A stretch of 64,000 bases of DNA, from NCBI RefSeq assembly GCF_012184425.1, contig NZ_VTOW01000001.1, positions 1,302,001 through 1,366,000 of the forward strand, written 5' to 3'. The translations under genes and the position numbers were made by a program. Below are positions 1 through 7,710 of the stretch, in pieces (within the stretch, counting starts at the first letter, position 1; each line of letters starts with the position of its first letter). Below the pieces are notes generated by a model. That model worked only from the letters and a program-made list of their open reading frames with translations. It was not told the DNA's origin and searched no databases. The DNA comes from Candidatus Manganitrophus noduliformans. Its GTDB lineage: Bacteria; Nitrospirota; Nitrospiria; SBBL01; Manganitrophaceae.

Positions 1-1730
1 CGGGCTCCGGAGAGACTCTTTTCGTCGGAACCTACGGCGAAGGCCTTTTCCGGAGCGAGGACGGAGGAAAGCATTGGGTTCCTTCCAATCTCGGCCTGCG
101 GGATAAATTCATCGTCAATTTGATGCGCGTGAAAGGGGGAACCCTCTATGCCGGGACGATCCGGGCCGGTCTCTTCAAAAGCCGCGACGATGGACGGCGC
201 TGGGTCTCGATCAATCGAGGATTGGAGAATACCAGTGTGGAGTCGATGGTCTCCCTTCCCGGAGGGGTGGTCTACGCGGGGACGGGACAGGGGGTCTACG
301 TCAGCAAGGATGAGGGAGAGCATTGGGAGCCTTATAACGACGGGATCGGATCGGTCTTGGTCCGGAGTATAGTTGCGACGAAAGACGGAACGCTCTATGC
401 GGGGACGCAAGGTAAAGGAATTTTTAAACGGCGCCCCAGGGATTCGCAGTGGACGCAGATCATCCGCGCGTTCGATTTTCAAGGGATTGAAGAGCAGGTC
501 GTTCGGGCCTTGGTTTTGGGAAAAGATGAGGCGCTTTATGCCGGCACATTGGGAGCCGGTATTTTCCGGAGCCTGGACGGCGGGGTCCGTTGGCAGCGGG
601 CAAATGCGGGCCTTCCCAACATTTCCATCCGCTCGCTGAGCGTGGATGGCCGGGGGATCCTCTATGCCGGGACCGGCGAGGGGGTTTTCTACAGCGAAGA
701 TGACGGGGCGCGTTGGTTTCCGCTCGAGGCAGGGACGGAAATGACCGATCTCCAGATCCACTCGTTCGTCGCCGCCGAGGGGGGCGATCTTTATGCCGGA
801 ACCGGCGGAGGACTCTTCCGCGGGCGAATTCGATCCCCCTGGGAGGCGCTGCATCAGGGATTGCTGATCGCTCCCGTCCGGACCCTCGATTATGGCGGGG
901 AAGGGATCACCGTCGGAACCGATGGAAAAGGGGTTATCACCGGTCAGGAAGGGAATTGGATCGGGGAGAACGTGGGACTGGTCAATCTTTCCGTCCGCGG
1001 AATGGCCCGCGGCAAGACATTCCTTTATATCATCACCGAAGATGGAATTTCCAGAAGGCAGCATGGTCGGGGCACATGGGCGGCCGTGGAAGGTTCTCTC
1101 CCGGCCCGCGTGCTCTCCATTGCGGTGGACGGAATGGAGGGGGTCTACGCCGGGACGGAGGCCGGTCTCTTTTATTCCTCCGATCACGGAAAGGGCTGGG
1201 AGAAGGTGGAGGCGGTCGAACCGGGGACGATCTCAGCGCTGGCTGTGAAAGGGGAGAGGCTTCTCGCAATGATGGAGAACACCCTCTGGTCAAAATCGAA
1301 TGAGGGTTGGAAAAAAGTTGTTTCCAAGGAAGGCGCCCCTTTCCGCTACATCGCCTGGAGAGACGAGGGCTCTTTCCTGGCAGCCAATGAGCAAAAAATA
1401 TGGGAAGGCGATCTTAATGGCGAGTGGAGAGAGATAAAGGGGGCGCTTCCGAGCGGGGTGAGGATAACCGCTCTGTCGGTCGATCCGGAGAACCGGGAGA
1501 TCCTCTACATCGGCACGGAACGGGGCCTTTTCTGGAGCAATGACGGGGGGGCCGAGTGGCATCCCGCCCGGCTTTACCAGGGGGAGCGCTTCGAGAAGCA
1601 GGTCAATCAGCTCCTCCCGCTTTCAGACGGCACCATCTGGGTCGCCACCGAGGAGAACGGGGTTTTGTTAGGGGTGGATCGGATTCCCAAAGGAGGACTT
1701 CTCGCAACGCTTCGGAAACGTTTAGGGTAA
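1..1730 (+). CDS. Beta-propeller (YCF48/BNR-repeat) protein, 5' end missing
   Basis: The frame is open from base 3 with no stop, so the gene begins outside the window; a TTG at 120 and the ATG after it are internal codons, not the start. The visible ~575 residues are a run of ~45-residue repeats of the form L-Y-A-G-T-x-G-x-G-(I/V)-F-x-S-x-D-x-G-x-x-W (for example LYAGTLGAGIFRSLDGG), the signature of BNR/sialidase and YCF48-like propeller blades. Such proteins are usually exported and bind partners or ligands; no catalytic residues can be assigned. It shares this repeat type with the lipoprotein at 41040-43859. Its last 9 bases overlap the 3' end of the convergent JAMM peptidase gene. Fold confident, function unknown. 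Confidence 0.8.
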   Translation, partial: GSGETLFVGTYGEGLFRSEDGGKHWVPSNLGLRDKFIVNLMRVKGGTLYAGTIRAGLFKSRDDGRRWVSINRGLENTSVESMVSLPGGVVYAGTGQGVYVSKDEGEHWEPYNDGIGSVLVRSIVATKDGTLYAGTQGKGIFKRRPRDSQWTQIIRAFDFQGIEEQVVRALVLGKDEALYAGTLGAGIFRSLDGGVRWQRANAGLPNISIRSLSVDGRGILYAGTGEGVFYSEDDGARWFPLEAGTEMTDLQIHSFVAAEGGDLYAGTGGGLFRGRIRSPWEALHQGLLIAPVRTLDYGGEGITVGTDGKGVITGQEGNWIGENVGLVNLSVRGMARGKTFLYIITEDGISRRQHGRGTWAAVEGSLPARVLSIAVDGMEGVYAGTEAGLFYSSDHGKGWEKVEAVEPGTISALAVKGERLLAMMENTLWSKSNEGWKKVVSKEGAPFRYIAWRDEGSFLAANEQKIWEGDLNGEWREIKGALPSGVRITALSVDPENREILYIGTERGLFWSNDGGAEWHPARLYQGERFEKQVNQLLPLSDGTIWVATEENGVLLGVDRIPKGGLLATLRKRLG

Positions 1731-2183
1731 GACCGCGATCGTCGCTTCTGAAATCTTCTGATCGATAATCCGGAAGGTGCGAATTTCCGGCTTCTCCTTT
1801 TCCAAGGAAATAATCAGGTAGTATGTATCGGTATAGAAGGCCAGGCGGACATCGGTGGCCGAAGGGTAGGCCGGAGAGTGAGGATGCGAATGGTAGATCC
1901 CGAGGAGTTCTGTCCCGCTCTTTCGCATCGCTTTGAAGGCCCGGAGTTGTTCCTTGGGATCCATCACATAGCGGAATCGGCGGTCCGGCGGAACCTTCAG
2001 ATCGGCGATAGCCGGATCGTCCGCCGGCAGGTTGCCGATCTGATATATTTCACTGACCACATTTTCTTTCCCTGACAGAAGACCGCAGCACTCGTTCGGC
2101 GCCTCCGCTTGCGCATGGGCGATCATTTCATCGATGAGGGTTTTTGGAATTTGGAGCATCACCCTTTCTCTGTCTAACCCCAT
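1722..2183 (-). CDS. M67/JAMM-family metallopeptidase (Mec/HcyD-like)
   Basis: The 153-residue protein has the complete JAMM zinc signature: an early Glu in NECCGLLSG, then HSHPHSPAYPSATD (H-x-H, later S-x-x-D). Bacterial stand-alone members such as mycobacterial Mec and Wolinella HcyD cut at the C-terminus of ubiquitin-like sulfur carriers, either releasing cysteine from CysO-Cys or trimming extra residues after Gly-Gly. Seven sulfur-transfer genes lie just beyond the next gene on the same strand, including two carriers with tails after Gly-Gly, which are the obvious candidate substrates (inference). An ATG at 2159 preceded by AAAGGG is an alternative start. The 3' end overlaps the convergent propeller gene by 9 bases. 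Confidence 0.85.
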   Translation of the reverse strand: MGLDRERVMLQIPKTLIDEMIAHAQAEAPNECCGLLSGKENVVSEIYQIGNLPADDPAIADLKVPPDRRFRYVMDPKEQLRAFKAMRKSGTELLGIYHSHPHSPAYPSATDVRLAFYTDTYYLIISLEKEKPEIRTFRIIDQKISEATIAVLP

Positions 2184-2207
2184 TCTCGATCCATAGAGTT
2201 TATTAGT

Positions 2208-2227
2208 AAAAATGTGGGTACATTTTT
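2208..2227. promoter_or_regulatory. Perfect 8-bp inverted repeat in divergent intergenic region
   Basis: AAAAATGT and ACATTTTT are separated by GGGT. The dyad lies between the divergently transcribed JAMM peptidase and PilZ-receiver genes, so it may be an operator or a weak bidirectional hairpin. Only the symmetry is seen; no factor can be named. Confidence 0.35.
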
Positions 2228-2284
2228 GTCAGAAACGGACTGTCCCGCCGTTGGAACCTCCTGATAGTATTGAAAACTCAAAAG

Positions 2285-2308
2285 AATGTCAAACGTCCGT
2301 TTGACATT
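2285..2308. promoter_or_regulatory. Perfect 11-bp palindrome, probable operator over a -35 element
   Basis: AATGTCAAACG-TC-CGTTTGACATT is a perfect dyad of 2 x 11 bases. Its right arm contains TTGACA (2301-2306), which with TACCTT at 2323-2328 (16-base spacer) could be the promoter of the PilZ-receiver gene starting at 2361. A dyad covering the -35 box suggests a repressor site. The regulator is unknown. Confidence 0.5.
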
Positions 2309-2360
2309 TTCCGGTCACATGGTACCTTTACCAATAGCACCCCTCTATCATGGTTGTCGG

Positions 2361-3077
2361 ATGACAGCAGAAAACGGCGAAAAGAAAAGAAGGAAGGAGC
2401 GCGTCCTGGTGGTTCAGGAGGTCGGGATCAACGGCGCCGCCTCCGGCCAGGCGATTGATCTCAGCACCGAAGGGATGTATATCACGACGCATGAAAAATT
2501 CGAGAGAAACGCGACGATCACGCTCCATTTTTGCCTCGAAAAGCATGAAATCGAGGTGAAGGCCAAAGTGGTTTATCTCCATGAAGGGGTCGGAATGGGG
2601 GTGCGGTTCGTCGGACTCAAGCCGGGAGATCTCGACTATCTGAAGGGGTACATTGAGAAGGTCTCCCATTCGCACAGCTTCTCTCATTCGAACCAAAAGA
2701 AGGTCCTGATTATCGATGATACCCAGTTCTACCAGGCGGTCTATCGGCAACGTCTTCTTTCCGAAGGCTTCTCCGTCCTGGTGGCCGATAACGGCATCGA
2801 GGGGCTCAAAATTTTGTTCAGGGAGCGACCGATCCTTGTCCTGCTCGATCTGGTCATGGACGGGATGGACGGCTATAAGGTTCTCCACATCATTCGATCC
2901 CAACCGGAGATCAAGGACATTCCGGTCATCGTCTCTTCAGTGAGGGGGACCCCTAACGAAGTGAACCGCGCGATCGATTTAGGGGCCGTCGATTTCCTCG
3001 TCAAGGCGACCACCTCTCCCAACAAGGTTGTCGAAAAAATCAAAGAAGTGATCCGTCACCGGCGTCCGGCGCATTAA
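2361..3077 (+). CDS. PilZ domain-receiver domain fusion protein
   Basis: Start chosen at ATG 2361, giving 238 residues; an upstream in-frame ATG at 2286 would lie inside the operator palindrome. Residues ~8-100 are PilZ-like, with an N-terminal basic KKRRKER stretch and DLSTEG matching the (D/N)-x-S-x-x-G half of the c-di-GMP motif. Residues ~114-232 form a CheY-type receiver with the acidic pair at 119-120, phospho-acceptor Asp163 in LLDLVMDGMDG and Lys215. It would join c-di-GMP sensing to phosphorelay input. It has no output domain and no kinase gene next to it. The gene interrupts, on the opposite strand, the JAMM peptidase and the sulfur-transfer operon. Confidence 0.85.
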   Translation: MTAENGEKKRRKERVLVVQEVGINGAASGQAIDLSTEGMYITTHEKFERNATITLHFCLEKHEIEVKAKVVYLHEGVGMGVRFVGLKPGDLDYLKGYIEKVSHSHSFSHSNQKKVLIIDDTQFYQAVYRQRLLSEGFSVLVADNGIEGLKILFRERPILVLLDLVMDGMDGYKVLHIIRSQPEIKDIPVIVSSVRGTPNEVNRAIDLGAVDFLVKATTSPNKVVEKIKEVIRHRRPAH

Positions 3078-3140
3078 TCCAAAAAATTGATCGGAGAGAA
3101 TTTTGATACGGGACCGATTCGTCCTGCGGGAGCGGCGCGC

Positions 3141-3965
3141 TTATTTCCCCGGGGGGGGAAGGGTGCACGAGATTTCGTAGTCGAGAAGCTGCGTGATGGT
3201 GGGGTTTGGTCCGCAGAGATGGCACTGCTTGTTCTTTGGAACCTTCACCGTGCGGAACGACATCTCAAGGGCGTCATAAACGAGGAGTCTTCCGGCGAGC
3301 GAGGTTCCGATTCCCAAAATTTCCTTCAGCGCTTCAGCGGCCTGGAGCACGCCGATCGTTCCGGCGAGGACGCCGAGCACCCCGGCTTCTTGGCAACTGG
3401 GGACCAGCCCCGCGGGGGGAGGCTCCGGATAGAGACACCGATAACAGGGTTTCGGCTCGGAGGTCTCGTGCGGTTTGAGGGTGGTCAGTTGCCCCTCGAA
3501 CCGGAAGATGCTTCCGGAGACAAGGGTCTTCTTGAGAAAAAAGCAGGCGTCGTTCACGAGGAATCGGGTCGCGAAATTATCCGATCCGTCGAGGACGATG
3601 TCGTAATCCTTGATGAGATCAAGGATGTTTTCGGATGAAATTTTTCCGAGATGAGGGACGATCTTGACGTCCGGGTTCATACTTGAAAGGGTCTCTTGGG
3701 CCGATTCGACCTTCGGGCGATGGAGTGTTTTCGTGCTGTGCAGGACCTGGCGCTGAAGGTTGGAGAGATCGACCACGTCGCTGTCGATGATGCCGAGGGT
3801 TCCCACGCCGGCCGCCGCCAGATAGAGAGCCGCGGGGGAGCCGAGCCCGCCGGCCCCGATCAAGAAAACCCGCGCCGCGGCGATTTTTTTCTGTCCTTTT
3901 CCTCCCACTTCGGGAAGGAGAATGTGGCGGCTGTATCGCTGAAGTTGCTCTTCTGTAAATGCCAT
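3141..3965 (-). CDS. moeB: MoeB/ThiF-type E1-like adenylyltransferase (copy 1)
   Basis: This 274-residue protein is the last gene of the minus-strand sulfur operon. It has the nucleotide-binding GAGGLGSP (38-45), the E1 signature DVVDLSNLQRQ, the DGSDNF substrate loop (~127-131), zinc cysteines C174/C177 and C248/C251, and a conserved PSCQEAGVLG cysteine (C191). The family activates the C-terminal glycine of MoaD/ThiS/CysO-type carriers with ATP so that sulfur can be loaded as a thiocarboxylate. There is no C-terminal rhodanese domain as in MoeZ, so sulfur must come from another protein. It resembles the second copy at 5911-6753 closely in the N-terminal half, so the pair is a duplication with possible carrier specialisation. 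Confidence 0.92.
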   Translation of the reverse strand: MAFTEEQLQRYSRHILLPEVGGKGQKKIAAARVFLIGAGGLGSPAALYLAAAGVGTLGIIDSDVVDLSNLQRQVLHSTKTLHRPKVESAQETLSSMNPDVKIVPHLGKISSENILDLIKDYDIVLDGSDNFATRFLVNDACFFLKKTLVSGSIFRFEGQLTTLKPHETSEPKPCYRCLYPEPPPAGLVPSCQEAGVLGVLAGTIGVLQAAEALKEILGIGTSLAGRLLVYDALEMSFRTVKVPKNKQCHLCGPNPTITQLLDYEISCTLPPPGK

Positions 3966-3984
3966 TCTTATGGATGCTCCCGTA

Positions 3985-4224
3985 TTACTCGATAATATTT
4001 CTTTCGATCGGATCGACCTTCACCCCTTTTTTCTTGAGGTCTTCCACGGCGCGCTCGATCTCCGCGGGCTCTCCCGTCAATTCCAAATCGACCCATCCGG
4101 TCTTCTCGGTCACGTCGGCCCGCCGGATGTTGGTGATGAGTTTATAATCCTTCCCAATCTGGTAAATAATCGGCTCTCGAATTTTCTCTTCCGGAAATGT
4201 AATATGAACCTTTAGACTGGCCAA
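3985..4224 (-). CDS. NIL-domain protein
   Basis: A 79-residue protein that is a single NIL-type alpha/beta domain, the fold found at the C-terminus of the methionine importer ATPase MetN and in proteins linked to homocysteine formation in archaea. Visible features are the first strand LKVHITFPEEKIREPIIYQI and the helix EIERAVEDLKKKGVKVDPI. The gene lies 23 bases after the MoaD/CysO-like carrier and 19 bases before moeB copy 1, in the same operon. That context suggests binding of a sulfur amino acid or a carrier-interaction role (inference). Confidence 0.8.
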   Translation of the reverse strand: MASLKVHITFPEEKIREPIIYQIGKDYKLITNIRRADVTEKTGWVDLELTGEPAEIERAVEDLKKKGVKVDPIERNIIE

Positions 4225-4244
4225 TTATCCCTCCCTTGGTATCC

Positions 4245-4264
4245 TCGTTATTCGTTAAACGTGA
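4245..4264. repeat. 20-bp dispersed repeat, copy at the carrier 3' end
   Basis: TCGTTATTCGTTAAACGTGA occurs here and again, exactly, at 55386-55405. Here it covers the stop codon and the last five codons (ITFNE) of the CysO-like carrier on the minus strand. A looser relative may lie near 5833-5852 upstream of thrC. Confidence 0.6.
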
Positions 4265-4544
4265 TTACAAACGATCCTCCTGCGATGGCCGGGACGATCG
4301 AAACTTCATCCCCCTTTTTCACGGGAGTCAGGATCCCCTGATGAAAACGGATGTCTTCTTCATTGACATAGATATTGACGAACCGGCGGAGTTCCCCCTG
4401 CTCATCGCAGAGCCGTTCTTTGAGGCCGGGATATTCCTTATCCAGAAGGTTAATCAATGCGGCGATGGTTTCCCCTTCGGCGGCGACCTCTCCCTGACCG
4501 CCGGTCAGTTTACGCAAAGGGGTCGGAATGCGAACCTTGATCAT
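4248..4544 (-). CDS. MoaD/CysO-like ubiquitin-fold sulfur carrier with C-terminal tail
   Basis: The 98-residue protein has a beta-grasp carrier fold. RRFVNIYVNEEDIRF and VSIVPAIAGG closely match what I recall of mycobacterial CysO, which ends at Gly-Gly. Here the Gly-Gly is residues 89-90 and eight more residues (SFVITFNE) follow, so the carrier should be inactive until trimmed, plausibly by the JAMM peptidase at 1722-2183. The ATG overlaps the thrC stop as ATGA (4541-4544), so the two are translationally coupled. The final codons and stop (4245-4264) are identical over 20 bases to a repeat at 55386-55405. MoaD for molybdopterin is less likely because no other moa gene is present. Confidence 0.85.
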   Translation of the reverse strand: MIKVRIPTPLRKLTGGQGEVAAEGETIAALINLLDKEYPGLKERLCDEQGELRRFVNIYVNEEDIRFHQGILTPVKKGDEVSIVPAIAGGSFVITFNE

Positions 4545-5806
4545 TGGACTCCTCTTTCTTTATTCGAAGTATCGGCCGAGGCGGCTTTCAGCGCTTCCTG
4601 GAAATTCGCCAGGCTCGGTTGGATATTCCAGGGAACACCCAGGGCCGGTGCGACCGCCTCCTGGGTCTTGAGGCCGTTTCCGGTGATATAGGCCACCACC
4701 GATTCCCCCTTTCTGAAAAGACCCTTCTTGGCCAGCTTTTTCAGAACGCCGATCGTGACCCCTCCTGCGGTCTCCGCGAAGACCCCTTCGGTCCGAGCGA
4801 GCAGGGTCATTCCCTCGACGACCTCCTCATCGGTCACATGCTCGATCACCCCGCCGCTTGCGAGGACAACCTTGACTGCGTAGAAACCGTCCGCCGGGTT
4901 TCCGATGGCGAGCGATTTTGCGATCGTCTTCGGTTTGACCGGTTTAATGAAATCTCGCTTTTCTTTAAAGGCGGCGGCGACGGGGGAGCACCCTTCTGCC
5001 TGGGCCCCATGAATCTGTGTCTTCACCGGGGAGACGAAACCAAGATCGGCGAACTCGTTGAAGCCTTTTGAGATCTTCGTGAGAAGCGATCCCGATGCGA
5101 TCGGCACGACCACGTGATCCGGCGTTCGCCATCCGAGCTGCTCCATCGCCTCGTAAGCGAGGGTTTTCGATCCCTCGGAGTAGTAGGGGCGGATATTGAT
5201 ATTGACGAACGCCCACGAATACTCTCCGGCGATCTCGCTGCAGAGGCGGTTGACGTCGTCATAGTTCCCATTAACGGCCACAACGTTCGGCCGGTAAATC
5301 AAATTCCCCAGGACTTTTCCCGCTTCCAGATCGGCCGGGATGAAGACGAAACAGCGAAGCCGCGCCTCGGCGGCATGTGCGGAGACCGAATTGGCCAGGT
5401 TCCCGGTGGAAGCGCAGGCGACCGTGTCGAAGCCAAGCTCCTTCGCCCGCGTGAGGGCGACGGCGACGACCCGATCTTTGAAAGAGAGGGTGAGGCAATT
5501 CACCGTGTCATTTTTCAAATAGAGATAATCGAGCCCCAACTCCGCGCCGAGATTCTTGGCGTGGATCATCGGCGTAAAGCCGGCGTTCAGGCCGACCGTC
5601 GGCTCCCCCTCGATCGGGAGGAGGTCCTGATATCGCCAGAGGCTCTTCGGCCCCTGAAGAATTTTTTCTTTCGTAATTTTTGTTTTGATGTAGTCGTAAT
5701 TGTAGGAGACCTCCAACGGGCCGAAGCAGAATTCGCAGACGTGAAGGGCCGCGGCGGGATAGGTTTTGCCGCACTCTTTACATTTCAACCCTTTCATCTT
5801 GCTCAT
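4541..5806 (-). CDS. thrC: Threonine synthase-family PLP enzyme
   Basis: The 421-residue protein has an N-terminal zinc-ribbon (C9, C12, C24, C27) followed by a fold-type II PLP core. The likely Schiff-base lysine is K110 in LTLSFKDR, and the glycine-rich phosphate loop is ASTGNLANS. Threonine synthase converts O-phospho-homoserine to threonine. Its ATGA overlap with a sulfur-carrier gene and the nearby NIL-domain gene raise the possibility that it, or a complex with it, uses the same substrate to make homocysteine from a protein thiocarboxylate (inference). By sequence alone the safe call is threonine synthase. Confidence 0.9.
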   Translation of the reverse strand: MSKMKGLKCKECGKTYPAAALHVCEFCFGPLEVSYNYDYIKTKITKEKILQGPKSLWRYQDLLPIEGEPTVGLNAGFTPMIHAKNLGAELGLDYLYLKNDTVNCLTLSFKDRVVAVALTRAKELGFDTVACASTGNLANSVSAHAAEARLRCFVFIPADLEAGKVLGNLIYRPNVVAVNGNYDDVNRLCSEIAGEYSWAFVNINIRPYYSEGSKTLAYEAMEQLGWRTPDHVVVPIASGSLLTKISKGFNEFADLGFVSPVKTQIHGAQAEGCSPVAAAFKEKRDFIKPVKPKTIAKSLAIGNPADGFYAVKVVLASGGVIEHVTDEEVVEGMTLLARTEGVFAETAGGVTIGVLKKLAKKGLFRKGESVVAYITGNGLKTQEAVAPALGVPWNIQPSLANFQEALKAASADTSNKERGVQ

Positions 5807-5910
5807 CGTGTTCTATCCTAAATTGAGGCTGATCGTGGATCGTTCATCACTAAGAAATGCTTCTCATCGTCACGCTCCCACGCTGGCGCGCCGATTTTTT
5901 TCTTTGGATT

Positions 5911-6753
5911 TTATGGCTGGTGATTCATTCCCTGTGATCGGAGGGGGGCCGGATCTGTATCACAGACCGGCGGTTCCTGGACCTCCAGTGTTCTGATTGT
6001 CGGATTGCCGCCGCAGAGAGGACAGTTTGGATTCCTTCGGATCGGGATCTCTCGGAACTGTGTCCGGAGGGCATCATATTTCAGGATTCGGTCGGTCAAC
6101 GGTTTTCCAATCCCTAGAATCAGTTTCAAAACTTCGGTCCCTTGAAGGGTTCCAATCAATCCGGCGAGCGCCCCGAGCACCCCGGCCTCTTGGCAGGTTG
6201 GAATCAGACCCGCCGGGGGAGGCTCCGGGAAGATGCAGCGATAACAAGCGCTGGTACCGGGAAGGATCGTGAAGAGCTGTCCCTCGAATCGGAGAATCCC
6301 CCCGTGGATGAGCGGTTTCTTCGCGAAGTGGGCGGCGTCGTTGATTAAAAATTTGGCCGGAAAGTTATCGGTTCCGTCGATCACATAGTCGAAGTCGTTG
6401 AAGATTTTCAGCGCATTGTCGGCATCGAGGTTCTCCTGGTACGGAACGACCTTCACATCGGAGTTGATCGCAACCATCTTTTCCTGAGCCGAAAGGACTT
6501 TGGGCCGGCCGATATCGGAAGTATGGTGGATGATCTGGCGCTGCAGGTTGGAGAGATCGACGACATCGGCATCGATCAGACCGAGGGTGCCGACCCCCGC
6601 CGCGGCGAGGTAGAGGGCGATCGGAGAGCCCAAACCTCCGGCGCCGACGATCAGAACCTTCGCCTGCCCGATTTTCTTTTGTCCCTTGCCGCCGACTTCA
6701 GTGAGAATAATATGCCGGCTGTACCGGACGAGTTGTTCTTCCGTAAAGGCCAT
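5911..6753 (-). CDS. moeB: MoeB/ThiF-type E1-like adenylyltransferase (copy 2)
   Basis: The 280-residue protein is the second E1-like enzyme of the operon. It shows GAGGLGSP (38-45), DVVDLSNLQRQ, DGTDNF, zinc cysteines C170/C173 and C244/C247, and the PTCQEAGVLG cysteine (C187). The C-terminal ~25 residues are unrelated to copy 1 and there is no rhodanese domain. It lies 12 bases downstream of the cysteine synthase gene, so the simplest reading is activation of the ThiS-like carrier at 7711-7929 for cysteine formation. Copy 1 may then serve the CysO-like carrier (inference). The two copies differ clearly at residue level, so the duplication is old. Confidence 0.92.
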   Translation of the reverse strand: MAFTEEQLVRYSRHIILTEVGGKGQKKIGQAKVLIVGAGGLGSPIALYLAAAGVGTLGLIDADVVDLSNLQRQIIHHTSDIGRPKVLSAQEKMVAINSDVKVVPYQENLDADNALKIFNDFDYVIDGTDNFPAKFLINDAAHFAKKPLIHGGILRFEGQLFTILPGTSACYRCIFPEPPPAGLIPTCQEAGVLGALAGLIGTLQGTEVLKLILGIGKPLTDRILKYDALRTQFREIPIRRNPNCPLCGGNPTIRTLEVQEPPVCDTDPAPLRSQGMNHQP

Positions 6754-6764
6754 TTTCTTACCGC

Positions 6765-7688
6765 CTAAATATTAAAATATTTCTCGATGCTGATGTATCG
6801 CTCCCCGGTGTCGGGAAGGATCGTCACGACCGTCTTGCCTCGGCCAAGTTCCCGTGCAATCTGCTGTGCGGCCAGCGCGTTGGCGCCGGAGGAGATCCCG
6901 ACGAGAAGTCCCTCTTGGCGCGCGAGCAGCTTGGCGGTTTTGTAGGCGTCGTCATCGCTGACGGTGATGACCCGGTCGATGATTTTCCGATTAAGAACAT
7001 TCGGAACGAAACCGGCGCCGATCCCTTGGATTTTATGCGGACCGGGCTCCCCGCCGGAGAGGACCGGCGAGGCGGACGGCTCGACCGCCACGATCATCGT
7101 CTTCGGATTCTTCGCCTTGAGCACTTCGCCGACCCCGGTAATCGTCCCTCCCGTCCCGACCCCGACGACAAAGGCATCGACCTTTCCGTCCAGCGCTTCC
7201 AGGATCTCCGGCCCGGTCGTCTTCCGATGGACCTCAGGATTCGCAGGGTTCGAGAACTGATTCGGCATGAAGTAATTTGGATTCTGCTCGATGATGCTTT
7301 CCGCCTCTTTGATGGCGCCGCGCATCCCCTCCCAGGCGGGGGTCAGGACGAGCTGGGCGCCGTAGGAAGAGAGCAGGCTGGCCCGCTCCATGCTCATCGA
7401 TTCGGGCATGACGAGAATCAACTTGTATCCGCGGACCGCGGCGACCAGGGCGAGACCGATTCCGGTGTTGCCGCTGGTCGGCTCCACCATCGTTCCCCCC
7501 GGCCGAAGCTTCCCGGCCTGCTCGGCCGCCTCGATCATGCTGAGGCAGATTCGATCCTTCACGCTCCCGCCGGGATTGAAGAATTCGACTTTTGCAAAGA
7601 GGCGGGCGCTTTCATCGTCGGCGAACCGGTTCAATTGAACCATCGGGGTTCGCCCGATTAATTCGGTGATGTTCGGATGTGATTTCAT
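6765..7688 (-). CDS. cysK: Cysteine synthase (CysK/CysM family)
   Basis: The 307-residue fold-type II PLP enzyme has its Schiff-base lysine at K44 in PGGSVKDR, the substrate loop PTSGNTGIG (70-78) and the phosphate loop GTGGTITG. It joins an activated serine (O-acetyl- or O-phosphoserine) with a sulfur donor to give cysteine. No serine acetyltransferase is nearby. A ThiS-like carrier lies 22 bases upstream and an E1 gene 12 bases downstream, which favours a protein-thiocarboxylate donor like that of mycobacterial CysM. The C-terminus [13 protein letters not shown] is CysK-like. The donor and acceptor cannot be decided from sequence. Confidence 0.9.
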   Translation of the reverse strand: MKSHPNITELIGRTPMVQLNRFADDESARLFAKVEFFNPGGSVKDRICLSMIEAAEQAGKLRPGGTMVEPTSGNTGIGLALVAAVRGYKLILVMPESMSMERASLLSSYGAQLVLTPAWEGMRGAIKEAESIIEQNPNYFMPNQFSNPANPEVHRKTTGPEILEALDGKVDAFVVGVGTGGTITGVGEVLKAKNPKTMIVAVEPSASPVLSGGEPGPHKIQGIGAGFVPNVLNRKIIDRVITVSDDDAYKTAKLLARQEGLLVGISSGANALAAQQIARELGRGKTVVTILPDTGERYISIEKYFNI

Positions 7689-7710
7689 GAGATTCCTTGC
7701 TGGAATGGAT

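Noticed and set aside
713..1303. Long alternative-frame open reading frames inside the first propeller gene
   Set aside because: High GC leaves many shadow frames; composition is Arg/Gly-rich with no domain, and the propeller repeats in the main frame are clear.
4248..4544. MoaD for molybdenum cofactor synthesis
   Set aside because: No other moa or mog gene is present and the sequence is closer to CysO, beside thrC.
3141..6753. The two moeB genes as an assembly duplication
   Set aside because: They differ at many residues and in their C-termini, so they are true paralogues.
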